Below are positions 8,407 to 16,956 of a stretch of DNA of 64,000 bases, in pieces (position 1 is the first letter of the stretch; each line of letters begins with the position of its first letter). The stretch comes from Martelella lutilitoris (GTDB taxonomy: Bacteria; Pseudomonadota; Alphaproteobacteria; Rhizobiales; Rhizobiaceae), in NCBI RefSeq assembly GCF_005924265.1, contig NZ_VCLB01000006.1:1-64000 (forward strand). The letters are read 5' to 3'. The position numbers and the translations under genes are program-made. The notes below the pieces were generated by a model that was given only the letters and a program-made list of their open reading frames with translations, had not been told where the DNA came from and searched no databases.

Positions 8407-9628
8407 CTTGCGGCAAAAGCGTGGGAGCATACTTCCGGCCATCGATCCAGGCATCCACAGTATCTGCCCACTGCTGCATCATATGCCGGCGCTGCACTTC
8501 ATACTCGGCCTTGTTGTAAACGCCGCGCGATGAGCGCCCGTCCTCGTGCGCCAAGCACTTTTCGATCCAATCGCTGTTAAAGCCCAATTCGTTTAGCAGC
8601 GTCGACCCGGTGCGCCGCAGATCGTGCACGGTGAACGGCTCCAGCGGCAACCCCTCCTTCTTGGCCTGTGCGACGACAGCGTAGGTGATACGGTTAAAGG
8701 TCGCGCGGGACATGGGAGCATCAGCGTCGTACCGGGACGGCAAAAGATATCGGGAGTTGCCGGAGCAGGTCTTGAGCGCAATCATGATGTCCAACGTTTG
8801 TCGGCACAGGTAGACATTGTGCGGCTTCGCCCGCTTCATGCGTTCCTTTGGTATCGTCCAGACAGCGTTGTCGAAATCGATCTCGTCCCACACCGCGTCC
8901 TGCAGCTCGCTCTTTCGGACCATGGTCAGGAGGAAGAGCTTCATACCGAGGCGGATCGTTGGCAGCGTCGCGACATGCTCGAGTTGCTTGAACATGATGC
9001 GTATCTCGGCAGGCGACAATGCGCGGTCTTTCGGCGTAAAGGTGGCGATTGAGGCCGGACCGACGTCATCGGCCGGATTGACGACCTTCTCGCCGTGCAG
9101 AATGGCATAGCTGTAGATCTGCTTCAGGATATCCCGCACATGGATGGCGGTCGCTGGCGCACCTCGTTCGACGATCTTGCCGCAGTGGGCACGCAGGTCA
9201 TCAGGCGTGATCTCCGTCAGAAGACGATTGCGCCAGACGGGCATCAGTTCGCGCTCGAAGATGGAGCGACGCATCGCACGCGTGCTGTCGGCCATGGTCG
9301 CATTGGTCAGCCATTTCTCGCCGAACTGGCCGAAGCTCTTTGCTTCCTTGATCCGGCGCTTCTCCCGCTGCTTCTCGATGGCGGGAGACCGCCCTTCGGC
9401 GATCGCACGCCGCGCGTCGATGCATAACTCGCGAGCCCTGGCGAGCGATATCCCGTCACGGGCATACCTACCGAGATAGACGGTCTCTCGCCTGCCGTTC
9501 AGCCGATAGTCGAGCCTGAACGAGATGGCACCCGACGGCATGACGCGCACATACATGCCGTCACGATCGGATACCTTGTACATTTTGGCTTTTGGTTTCA
9601 AACACTTAAGTGCTGCATCGGTCAACAT
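8372..9628 (-). CDS. site-specific tyrosine recombinase, P4-type integrase
   Basis: A 418-residue integrase with an N-terminal arm-binding DUF4102-type domain (MLTDAALKCLKPKAK, about 1-85), a core-binding SAM-like domain (about 98-190) and a C-terminal catalytic domain. The catalytic residues are present: Arg in TMVRKSEL (about 238), His and Arg in HDLRR (about 335-338), His in CLAHEDG (about 361) and the Tyr nucleophile in GVYNKAEY (about 371). The start at 9628 is preceded by AGGAGG; a longer reading is less likely. It appears intact and should drive integration of the island near guaA. Confidence 0.9.
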   Translation of the reverse strand: MLTDAALKCLKPKAKMYKVSDRDGMYVRVMPSGAISFRLDYRLNGRRETVYLGRYARDGISLARARELCIDARRAIAEGRSPAIEKQREKRRIKEAKSFGQFGEKWLTNATMADSTRAMRRSIFERELMPVWRNRLLTEITPDDLRAHCGKIVERGAPATAIHVRDILKQIYSYAILHGEKVVNPADDVGPASIATFTPKDRALSPAEIRIMFKQLEHVATLPTIRLGMKLFLLTMVRKSELQDAVWDEIDFDNAVWTIPKERMKRAKPHNVYLCRQTLDIMIALKTCSGNSRYLLPSRYDADAPMSRATFNRITYAVVAQAKKEGLPLEPFTVHDLRRTGSTLLNELGFNSDWIEKCLAHEDGRSSRGVYNKAEYEVQRRHMMQQWADTVDAWIDGRKYAPTLLPQAMPLMELDPAL

Positions 9629-9645
9629 TTCGGGCCTCCTCGCGG

Positions 9646-9758
9646 AAAAGTACCGTCGCACGGTTTTTGGAGGCTGTCGGCGTCGAAAACGCTTTTAATT
9701 CAGCACCTTATATCAAAAAAAGTACCGTCACGAGCCTCATTTCTCCTGACGGTACTTT
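9646..9758. repeat. three copies of AAAGTACCGTC upstream of the integrase
   Basis: Copies lie at 9647-9657 and 9719-9729 in direct orientation and at 9748-9758 inverted. The last two form a perfect 12-bp inverted repeat (9719-9730 with 9747-9758) around a 16-base loop, with an A tract before and a T tract after. This could be a bidirectional terminator, a set of integrase arm sites, or AlpA binding sites; the extra third copy favours a protein-binding role. Confidence 0.6.
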
Positions 9759-9922
9759 CGTTTTTCCGTTTGATCAATGGGGGCGAGGCCCGTCAGCGAG
9801 GCTGCCAAACGCGATCTATGCCCACCGATAGATGTCGATAGGCATAGAAGGAATTTATTTTTATTTTCAGTTAGTTAGATCGCATTTCATCGCAAAATCG
9901 GCGGCGTTCGGATGGGCCTGAA

Positions 9923-11488
9923 TCATTCCCACTCGATCGTGCCCGGCGGCTTCGACGTCACGTCGTAGACGACGCGGTTGATGCCGCGGACTTCGTTGAT
10001 GATGCGGGTGGCGGCCTTGCCGAGGAAGTTCATGTCGTAGTGGTAGAAATCGGCAGTCATGCCATCGACCGAGGTCACGGCGCGCAGTGCACAGACATAT
10101 TCATAGGTGCGGCCATCGCCCATCACGCCGACGGTCTGCACCGGCAGAAGCACGGCGAAGGCCTGCCAGATCACGTCGTAGAGGCCGTTTTTGCGGATTT
10201 CGTCGAGATAGATCGCGTCGGCCTCGCGCAGGATGTCGAGCTTCTCCTTGGTCACGCCGCCGGGGCAGCGGATGGCAAGGCCCGGCCCCGGGAAGGGATG
10301 GCGGCCAATGAAGGAATCCGGCAGACCGAGTTCCTTGCCGAGCACGCGGACCTCGTCCTTGAACAGTTCGCGCAGCGGCTCGACAAGCTGCATGTTCATG
10401 CGCTCGGGCAGGCCGCCGACATTGTGGTGCGACTTGATGGTGACCGAGGGGCCGCCCGAGAAGGACACGCTTTCGATCACATCGGGATAGAGCGTGCCCT
10501 GGCCGAGGAAATCCGCGCCGCCGAGCTTCTTCGCCTCGTCCTCGAAGGTCTCGATGAACAGGCGACCGATGATCTTGCGCTTGGTTTCCGGATCGGCGAC
10601 GCCCTCGAGCTCGCCGACGAAACGGTCGACCGCATCGACATGAATGAGGTGCAGATTGTAGTGCTCGCGGAACATCGCGACCACTTCATTGGCCTCGTTT
10701 TTGCGCATCAGCCCGTGGTCAACGAGGATGCAGGTGAGCTGGTCGCCGACCGCCTCGTGGATCAGGAGTGCGGCAACGGATGAGTCGACGCCGCCGGACA
10801 GCGCGCAGATCACGCGTTTGTCGCCGACCTGATCGCGGATCTTCTGCACCATTTCGGCGCGGTAGGCCGCCATCGACCAGTCGGATTTCAGGCCGACGAT
10901 CTTGTGCACGAAATTGGAAAGCAGCCGGCCGCCATCGGGCGTGTGCACCACTTCCGGGTGGAACATGGTGGTGTAGTAGCGCTTTTCTTCGTTGACGCAG
11001 ATGGCAAAGGGCGCATGCGGCGAGACGCCGATCACCTCGAACCCTTCCGGCGCGCGGGTGACGCGGTCGCCGTGGCTCATCCACACCGGATATTTCCTGC
11101 CGACCTCCCAGATGCCCTCGAACAGCGGCGAGGCCTTCAGGATCTCGACATCGGCGCGGCCGAACTCCGCTGCATGGCCGCCCTCCACTGTCCCGCCAAG
11201 CTGCAGGCACATCGTCTGCTGGCCGTAGCAGATGGCGAGGATCGGCACGCCGCTGTCGAACACGGCCTGCGGCGCGCGCGGCGAGCCGTCCCGCGTGACG
11301 GAATCCGGACCGCCGGAGAAGATCACGCCCTTGGGCTTCAGCCGCTCGAACCCTTCCTCGGCCTTCTGGAACGGCACGATCTCGCAAAACACGCCGGTCT
11401 CGCGCACGCGACGCGCGATCAACTGCGTGACCTGGCTGCCGAAATCGATGATCAGGACGGAATCGGGATGAGAGATGTCTGCGGTCAT
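9923..11488 (-). CDS. guaA: GMP synthase (glutamine-hydrolysing)
   Basis: Converts XMP to GMP using ATP and glutamine, the last step of guanine nucleotide synthesis. The 521 residues hold a GATase1 domain (about 10-205; nucleophile in AICYGQQTM, His-Glu in MFHPEVVHT), an ATP pyrophosphatase domain with the P-loop [11 protein letters not shown] near residue 235, and the C-terminal dimerisation domain ending in the invariant PPGTIEWE. Full length and intact, so insertion of the neighbouring island has not damaged it. It probably shares a transcript with the nucleosidase and thioesterase upstream. Confidence 0.97.
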   Translation of the reverse strand: MTADISHPDSVLIIDFGSQVTQLIARRVRETGVFCEIVPFQKAEEGFERLKPKGVIFSGGPDSVTRDGSPRAPQAVFDSGVPILAICYGQQTMCLQLGGTVEGGHAAEFGRADVEILKASPLFEGIWEVGRKYPVWMSHGDRVTRAPEGFEVIGVSPHAPFAICVNEEKRYYTTMFHPEVVHTPDGGRLLSNFVHKIVGLKSDWSMAAYRAEMVQKIRDQVGDKRVICALSGGVDSSVAALLIHEAVGDQLTCILVDHGLMRKNEANEVVAMFREHYNLHLIHVDAVDRFVGELEGVADPETKRKIIGRLFIETFEDEAKKLGGADFLGQGTLYPDVIESVSFSGGPSVTIKSHHNVGGLPERMNMQLVEPLRELFKDEVRVLGKELGLPDSFIGRHPFPGPGLAIRCPGGVTKEKLDILREADAIYLDEIRKNGLYDVIWQAFAVLLPVQTVGVMGDGRTYEYVCALRAVTSVDGMTADFYHYDMNFLGKAATRIINEVRGINRVVYDVTSKPPGTIEWE

Positions 11489-11525
11489 GGGAGGCCTTCC
11501 GCTCGATGAAAGCTAAAAGCTGCGT

Positions 11526-12155
11526 TTAGAGGGGAATCGCGCCCGTTTCAATGGCGCTTTCCAGCCGATCGACGGCATGACTGAGTTTTTCATCGATGAT
11601 ATGGAGATATTGCGTCCAGTCATTGACATGTTTGAGCTCTTCGCGGCCATCGGAAATGCCTCTGAGGCCGACCAGCGGCACGCCGAAGACCTGACAGGCC
11701 CGCAAAAGCGCAAAAGTCTCCATGTCGACCATCTCGGCGTCTATGAGATCATAGGCCGCGCCGGAGACGATATTGGCGCCCGTCGAAAGGCGCGCAGACG
11801 GCAGGCCGGGAATCGTGAAGGGCAGCGGAACCTCGGCCGGAATATCCAGAAACGGCGTCCGCCCTTTCTCGAAGCCGAGCGGCGAGGCATCCATGTCGCG
11901 AAAGGAAACCGAGGCGGCCTGATAGATTTCCGTCTGCTCGAGCGTGGCCGAACCGGCCGAACCGAGCGACACGACGAGCGCCGGCAGCCTGCCCGCCGCG
12001 GCAAAGACGGTGAGCGCCTTGGTCAGCGAGATCGCGGCCTCGACCGGGCCGACGCCCGCCATCAGCGGCGAGATCCGCGCCTTCAGCCTTTCGCCATATT
12101 CGGCCTCGGCCGCCATGACGAAGAGAACGTCCTTTCCGCCTACCTGATCGAGCAT
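11526..12155 (-). CDS. 5'-methylthioadenosine/S-adenosylhomocysteine nucleosidase
   Basis: A 209-residue nucleoside phosphorylase-fold enzyme expected to cleave adenine from MTA and SAH. Motifs include FVMAAEAEYG at the N-terminus with the catalytic-type Glu, the glycine-rich SLGSAGSA strand, VDMETFAL with the substrate-binding Met-Glu near residue 150, and GISDGRE with the catalytic Asp near 172. Its ATG directly abuts the thioesterase stop, implying coupled translation, and guaA follows 37 bp downstream, so adenine release is linked to purine nucleotide synthesis. Confidence 0.8.
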   Translation of the reverse strand: MLDQVGGKDVLFVMAAEAEYGERLKARISPLMAGVGPVEAAISLTKALTVFAAAGRLPALVVSLGSAGSATLEQTEIYQAASVSFRDMDASPLGFEKGRTPFLDIPAEVPLPFTIPGLPSARLSTGANIVSGAAYDLIDAEMVDMETFALLRACQVFGVPLVGLRGISDGREELKHVNDWTQYLHIIDEKLSHAVDRLESAIETGAIPL

Positions 12156-12608
12156 CTAGTCCTGAAACCCTTCCCGGTCGCGCACGACCATGCATGTGCC
12201 GGACATGGAGGCAATCAGCTTGGCCGGGCCGTCATCGCCCACGGCATAGCCGCGTCCATCGGTGACGATGATGTTTGTGCCGGGCTTCGTCACCTCGCCG
12301 CGAAACAGGAACCGTCCTGCCCGGCCGGGCGACAGGAGGTTGACCTTGAACTCGATGGTGAGCAGCGAGGCGTCGGTGTCGATCATCGTATAGGCGGCAT
12401 AGGTGCAGGCGGTCTCGAGCCCGGTCGCGATCACGCCCGCATGCAGGATGCCGTGCTGCTGCGTCAGCTTCTGGTCGAATGGCAATTCGATCTCGACCAC
12501 GCCGTGGCTGATGCGGGTCAGCTCCGCCCCGAGCATCTCCATCGCGCCCTGGCTCGCAAAACTGTTCATGATCCGGGCGTGAAAATCGCCGTGCTCGAAA
12601 TTCGCCAT
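12156..12608 (-). CDS. PaaI-type hotdog thioesterase
   Basis: A 150-residue single hotdog domain. The segment LTQQHGILHAGVIATGLETA contains the helix of the fold with the family's HGG-like turn replaced by QHGILHAG, followed by the conserved IEFKVNLLSPG strand. Members hydrolyse acyl-CoA thioesters; the substrate here is unknown. It is the first gene of the unit with the MTA/SAH nucleosidase and guaA and ends exactly at the nucleosidase start. Confidence 0.75.
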   Translation of the reverse strand: MANFEHGDFHARIMNSFASQGAMEMLGAELTRISHGVVEIELPFDQKLTQQHGILHAGVIATGLETACTYAAYTMIDTDASLLTIEFKVNLLSPGRAGRFLFRGEVTKPGTNIIVTDGRGYAVGDDGPAKLIASMSGTCMVVRDREGFQD

Positions 12609-12669
12609 GCCTCACCTCGTCTTGCGCCGAAGATTGGCACGGTCGCCTATTCCCAACAAGCGGGAAAGA

Positions 12670-13125
12670 TCAATTGAGGTAAACGATCGAGGCGTTAAGC
12701 AAGGTCGCGAAGGCGACCCAGGCCGCATAGGGGATGAAGAGCAGAGCCGACGGACGATCCTTGCCCCATGTGCGGGCGATAAACAGAAGGATGCCGGCAA
12801 GAAGCGCGACCACGACCACGAGCGCCGCGGCCGGCATTTCCATGCCAAAGAAGAGCGGCGACCAGGCAAGGTTCAAGACCAGAAGCGCGGTCCACAGCGT
12901 CAGCGCGCCGGAGGTTTGCGGCCGGGCGATGAAAAGCCGCGCGCCGGCCCAGCCGATCAGCACATAGAGCAGGCTCCAGGCGGGCGCGAACACCCAGTTC
13001 GGCGGATTGAAGGACGGCTTGGCGAGCGACTGATACCATTCACCCGGCACATTGACGATACCGACAATGAAACCGGCGATGACGACGCCGACAATGAAGA
13101 CAGCATGGATGAAGATGTTTTTCAT
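12670..13125 (-). CDS. tspO: TspO/MBR family tryptophan-rich sensory protein
   Basis: A 151-residue inner-membrane protein with five predicted helices and the family's tryptophan- and proline-rich loops (WYQSLAKPSFNPPNWVFAPA; later NLAWSPLFFG). TspO proteins bind porphyrins and steroids and modulate pigment or stress responses. Length matches the usual 150-160 residues. It stands 61 bp upstream of the thioesterase in the same direction and may be its own unit. Confidence 0.92.
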   Translation of the reverse strand: MKNIFIHAVFIVGVVIAGFIVGIVNVPGEWYQSLAKPSFNPPNWVFAPAWSLLYVLIGWAGARLFIARPQTSGALTLWTALLVLNLAWSPLFFGMEMPAAALVVVVALLAGILLFIARTWGKDRPSALLFIPYAAWVAFATLLNASIVYLN

Positions 13126-13168
13126 GGCGACAATGATTTAGCGCGCAGAACCCTGTTGTCCAGCCGGT

Positions 13169-14257
13169 TTATTGCTCATTCAGCCGCTGGATATGCTGAT
13201 CGAAAGCGACATCATGATGGCGCCCCTTGAACGCCCCGCCATAGGTGCCGACAGCAAAGCCATGGTCTGCAGCAGCAATGCCCGCCGCATCGGCTAGAAC
13301 GCGCGAAGAACGCGTCTGACCGGTCGCCTCGTCAAGGCTTGCGACCAACCCCTGGCCCTTCGGCGAAGAAAGGCCGATCAGCCCGTCGCGCGGGTTGTAG
13401 GCGATGGCGCCGACATAATTGCCAAGCCCGATGGTGATATCCTCCGGCAGATCGGCAAAGGCGAGCGCCTCGCCGGGGGAAAATCGGCCGACGAGCGGCG
13501 GCAGCGCATTGCGCGGGCCTTCATACTGGCAGGCGAACCAGACGCGCCCCTCGGCACCAATTGCCAGATGCCTGGTCGAGAGCTGGCTGAGATCGGCGGG
13601 CAACGCATGTTTTTCGACAAGCGTGCCGGACGCCGCATCGATCAGGGCCAGCGACGGCTCCATATGGTCGAGATTGAGCTTGGTGCGGCCGAAATCCGGA
13701 TGGGTCTCGATGCCGCCATTGGCCGCCACGAGAAAGCGTCCGTCCGGCGAGACCGCCAGATCATGCGGACCGATTCCATAGCTCGAATACTCGCCGACCC
13801 TGAGATAGCCATCGCGGCGATCATAAATGCCGATCACGCCGCGGCGGTTTTCGAAATCATTCTCGCTGGCATAGAGAAACCGGCCATCCGGCGAAAACGT
13901 CCCATGACCGTAGAAATGCCGGTCGGCAACGGAATTGATGAGGAACTGGCCGCTGCTGCCATCCGGTGAAAACACCAGGATGAAGGTGCCGGGCCGGCGG
14001 GCAAAGGCCGCGACCTCCCCCGTTGCGGGCGAAGCGGCGAGACCGTGGATGCGGTCGGGCAGTTCGATCTCGGCGATGAAATCACCCGCCTCGCTCATCA
14101 GCGCCAGCGCGAAACTGCGGTCGGGCCTGCGGATGCCGGTGGCATAGACCGCGTCGGCGCGCGACAGCGCGAAGGCCGCCTGCGGCGCGAGGCTCGCGAG
14201 AAAGGCAACGCCCGCGGCCTTCATGAAATGGCGGCGATCGACAAGCGGCGAGCGCAT
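13169..14257 (-). CDS. DUF1513 protein, Tat-exported beta-propeller
   Basis: A 362-residue protein with a twin-arginine signal (DRRHFMKAAGVAFLASLAPQ) and blade-like repeats of the form VSPDGRFLVAANGG, consistent with a seven-bladed propeller in the periplasm. It is the last gene of a four-gene operon with two imelysin-like proteins and a di-haem oxidoreductase. This gene set is commonly associated with iron uptake, although no activity has been assigned to DUF1513 itself. The gap to the previous gene is only 5 bp. Confidence 0.85.
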   Translation of the reverse strand: MRSPLVDRRHFMKAAGVAFLASLAPQAAFALSRADAVYATGIRRPDRSFALALMSEAGDFIAEIELPDRIHGLAASPATGEVAAFARRPGTFILVFSPDGSSGQFLINSVADRHFYGHGTFSPDGRFLYASENDFENRRGVIGIYDRRDGYLRVGEYSSYGIGPHDLAVSPDGRFLVAANGGIETHPDFGRTKLNLDHMEPSLALIDAASGTLVEKHALPADLSQLSTRHLAIGAEGRVWFACQYEGPRNALPPLVGRFSPGEALAFADLPEDITIGLGNYVGAIAYNPRDGLIGLSSPKGQGLVASLDEATGQTRSSRVLADAAGIAAADHGFAVGTYGGAFKGRHHDVAFDQHIQRLNEQ

Positions 14258-14262
14258 GCGCG

Positions 14263-15351
14263 TCAGTCCCCGTCGGAGAAGGAAAAGCCCGCCCCAAGCC
14301 CGATCGCGCCGCCATAGCGGTCGTTGAGCCTGAGGATCAGGTCCTTGGTGTTGATCAGCAGGTAATCAAGCTTTGCAAGCTGGTCCGGATCGGAGAGCAC
14401 GACCTCGATGTCGGGGTTCATGTCGCCGACAACGCCCTCGACCGAGGCAAACAGGAAGTTGATCGAGGAGACGATGGAGCGCACGTCTTCGTCCAGAAGC
14501 GCAGCCATATCGGACGTGTTCAACAGATCCTGCAGTCCCTCCAGGTTGGCGAGAATCGACGGCCAGGTATTTTCCGAACGCCAGTAGATCGCGCGGGTGG
14601 GAATATTCGGGCCCTCCTCCCCGCGATAGAAATACTCGATCCGGTAGTCGCGCACGGTCTCCATGCCGTGCACCAGCACGCCAAGCAGCGCCGTCATTGC
14701 CTCGTCATTCGTGCGGAACAGCGGGTTGTCGGGCCCCGGATTCTTCCAGTGGGCAGCGACGCCATCGGGCGCGTCCCACTCTTCCGCCAAAGCGTCGGCA
14801 ATATCATCGATATTCTCGGCAATCGCCGCGCCGTAACGGCAGCGATAGGTCTCCGGCTCATCGAACATCGTCTCGTATTGCGTGCCGAAGAGAACGAATT
14901 CCAGCGCCAGCAGGCCCTGCATGGCGACGCTCTTTTCCGGCAGGTAGTCGGGATCGGCCGCGCTTTCGTCCGCTTCGATGATCGCCGCCTGCACCTGTTT
15001 CAGGCCGATGCTCTTGCGGTCGGGATAGAAGAGAATGCGCTCGAACCGGTGGTCATCGATGACCGGGCCCGTTCTCAGGATCTCGATATGCGACCATGCG
15101 CCGACCAGTTCGTCAAAAGCCGCCTCAGCTTCCCCATAGGTCGCCTCGTCCGGCGTGGCGCAGAAGGCGCCCATTGCCGAGGCCATGGCGCCGGAGGCCT
15201 GCTCGAAGGCGTGATAGCCGGGACGGATAAAACCGTCGACGGCCTTTTCCAGTACCATCGGCACGGCGTCCTCGTTCATGGCCCGCGCACTGCCGGTTCC
15301 CAGCGGCAAGGCAAGAAGGACGGCGACAACGGTTCCGGCAAGATGTCTCAC
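14263..15351 (-). CDS. imelysin-family protein, second copy
   Basis: A 362-residue periplasmic imelysin-fold protein with an N-terminal signal peptide (AGTVVAVLLALPLGTGSARA). A GTG start at 15351 is chosen because GGAG lies six bases ahead; a TTG overlapping the upstream stop is the alternative. The usual GxHxxE motif of imelysins reads GLLALEFVLFG here, so the His is lost although the Glu remains. That suggests a changed metal site relative to the first imelysin of the operon. It sits between the di-haem oxidoreductase and the DUF1513 gene. Confidence 0.8.
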   Translation of the reverse strand: MRHLAGTVVAVLLALPLGTGSARAMNEDAVPMVLEKAVDGFIRPGYHAFEQASGAMASAMGAFCATPDEATYGEAEAAFDELVGAWSHIEILRTGPVIDDHRFERILFYPDRKSIGLKQVQAAIIEADESAADPDYLPEKSVAMQGLLALEFVLFGTQYETMFDEPETYRCRYGAAIAENIDDIADALAEEWDAPDGVAAHWKNPGPDNPLFRTNDEAMTALLGVLVHGMETVRDYRIEYFYRGEEGPNIPTRAIYWRSENTWPSILANLEGLQDLLNTSDMAALLDEDVRSIVSSINFLFASVEGVVGDMNPDIEVVLSDPDQLAKLDYLLINTKDLILRLNDRYGGAIGLGAGFSFSDGD

Positions 15352-15365
15352 AACAACTCCATGTC

Positions 15366-16895
15366 TCAAAGCGATTCCAGGAATTTGATCAGTGCGTCTC
15401 GATCCTCTTTCGAGGCGTTGGCGAAATTGTCGCGCGCTTCTTCAGCCTCGCCGCCATGCCAGAGGATCGCCTCGGTGCGGTTGCGCGCCCTTCCGTCATG
15501 CAGGAAGAAGGAATGGCCGCTGACAACCTCCGTCAGCCCGGTGCCCCAGAGCGGCGCGGTGCGCCATTCATAGCCATCGGCAACGCCAACCTGCTGATGG
15601 TCGGCAAGTCCCTCGCCCATGTCATGCAGCAGGAAATCGGAATAGGGCCAGATCAGCTGGAAGCGATGGGCGGGATTTTCCGCATCGCGGCTGGTGACGT
15701 ATTTCGGCGTATGGCAGGACGTGCAGCCGGCCTCATAGAACACCTGCTTGCCGCGCAGGACTTCCGGGTCGTCGACATCGCGACGGGCGGGCACGGCGAG
15801 ATTTTCCGAGTAGAAAGTCACCAGCTCCATCACCGGGTCGGGCGCCTCGGTCTCGCCGAGCCGTACCTGGGCGCCGTGCGGCATTGCCAGGCAGTCGGCC
15901 TCCGTCTCGGAGCAATCGCCCCAATGGTTCGGCGCGTCCGGCGAGGAAATGCCGATATCGCCGGAAAAGGCGCCGGAGGACTGGTCGCGCACGCTGGCAT
16001 TCTGCGCCTTCCAGCCGAAGCGGCCGAGCTTGATCTCGCCGGTCCTGTGATCGCTGACGATCGCCGGACGACCGGAAATGCCGTCGCCGTCCCCGTCATC
16101 GGGATCGGCCTGAGACAGGATATCGGCCGGATGGATCGCCTGAATCAACCCCATGCCGATCATCTGGTTGGCAATACGCGGCGAGAGCGTCGTGTCCTCG
16201 CCCATCGGGCCATAGGCCAGATCCGTCACGCTATAGGTCGGCTCGCGAAGCGACACGACCGTGCCGTCTCCAAGCGTCACCGGCTTTTCCGTATAATCGA
16301 TCTTCATATGACCTTCGGCGGAAAGGCCGGGCACGGCGAAGTCCTGGAACTGGCCGCCATAGACCTCATCGGGGAAGTTGATCGTCTCGTAACTGTCGAT
16401 GCGCGCCTGCTCCTCCGGCGTGCGGGCGGGCCGCGCCAGACGCAGGAACATCGAGGTGGCATCGCTGTCGCCCTCCGGCGGATGGCCGCGCCCGTCCTTC
16501 AAATGGCAGCTCTGGCAGGAGCGCGCGTTGAACAGCGGACCGAGCCCGTCGGAGGCCTGAGTCGACGATGGCGAGGAAACCCAGAACTTGCGGAACAGCG
16601 CATTGCCGAGCTTGAAGGTCTCTTCCTCGGCGAAGGTGATATTGGCGGAGGATTTGGAAAACACATCGCGGTTGACGGTGGCCCTGGTGGTCGCCGCCCC
16701 GCCCTGCATGGTCTCGAAGCGTTCGGCCTTGGAGAAGTCGTCCGTCGGCTCGGTGACCTTTTCCACACGGGCCTTGTCCTTGGCATCGAGATCATCGCGC
16801 GTCTTGGGCAGCGGCCAGTCCTGAGCCAACGCCGCAAAACCGAACAAGGCGGCAAGCGCCGCCAGAGGAAGAGTTCTCGAATACCGTATCGTCAT
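15366..16895 (-). CDS. di-haem oxidoreductase, c-type cytochrome (DUF1111 family)
   Basis: A 509-residue periplasmic protein with a signal peptide (LAALAALFGFAALAQ) and two c-type haem sites, CQSCH near residue 130 and CTSCH near residue 390, the arrangement of the thiol-oxidoreductase-like cytochrome family. Encoded between two imelysin genes, where it probably transfers electrons for iron redox cycling during uptake. That role is inferred from the conserved gene set. Its stop nearly touches the next gene. Confidence 0.88.
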   Translation of the reverse strand: MTIRYSRTLPLAALAALFGFAALAQDWPLPKTRDDLDAKDKARVEKVTEPTDDFSKAERFETMQGGAATTRATVNRDVFSKSSANITFAEEETFKLGNALFRKFWVSSPSSTQASDGLGPLFNARSCQSCHLKDGRGHPPEGDSDATSMFLRLARPARTPEEQARIDSYETINFPDEVYGGQFQDFAVPGLSAEGHMKIDYTEKPVTLGDGTVVSLREPTYSVTDLAYGPMGEDTTLSPRIANQMIGMGLIQAIHPADILSQADPDDGDGDGISGRPAIVSDHRTGEIKLGRFGWKAQNASVRDQSSGAFSGDIGISSPDAPNHWGDCSETEADCLAMPHGAQVRLGETEAPDPVMELVTFYSENLAVPARRDVDDPEVLRGKQVFYEAGCTSCHTPKYVTSRDAENPAHRFQLIWPYSDFLLHDMGEGLADHQQVGVADGYEWRTAPLWGTGLTEVVSGHSFFLHDGRARNRTEAILWHGGEAEEARDNFANASKEDRDALIKFLESL

Positions 16896-16956
16896 GGTCT
16901 TTCACATCAAAAGAGGACGGGCCCCGCAATGCGCGCGGGCCCCGCCGTTGCTGTTC

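Larger units (their letters stand above)
6210..9922. mobile_element. small genomic island abutting the guaA 3' end (limits approximate)
   Basis: The segment holds an MFS exporter, an AlpA-like regulator and a P4-type tyrosine integrase, and is visibly less GC-rich than both flanks. The integrase lies within 300 bp of the 3' end of guaA, a recognised integration hotspot for genomic islands that use guaA rather than a tRNA gene. A second copy of the guaA 3' end (expected core around GAGTGGGAATGA) was not found by eye, so the left end is uncertain. The cargo is minimal, so this may be a decayed element. Confidence 0.6.

Noticed and set aside
6210-9922. Direct repeat of the guaA 3' end marking the island's left boundary
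   Set aside because: I looked for CATTCCCAC-like copies on both strands between bioR and the integrase and found none by eye.
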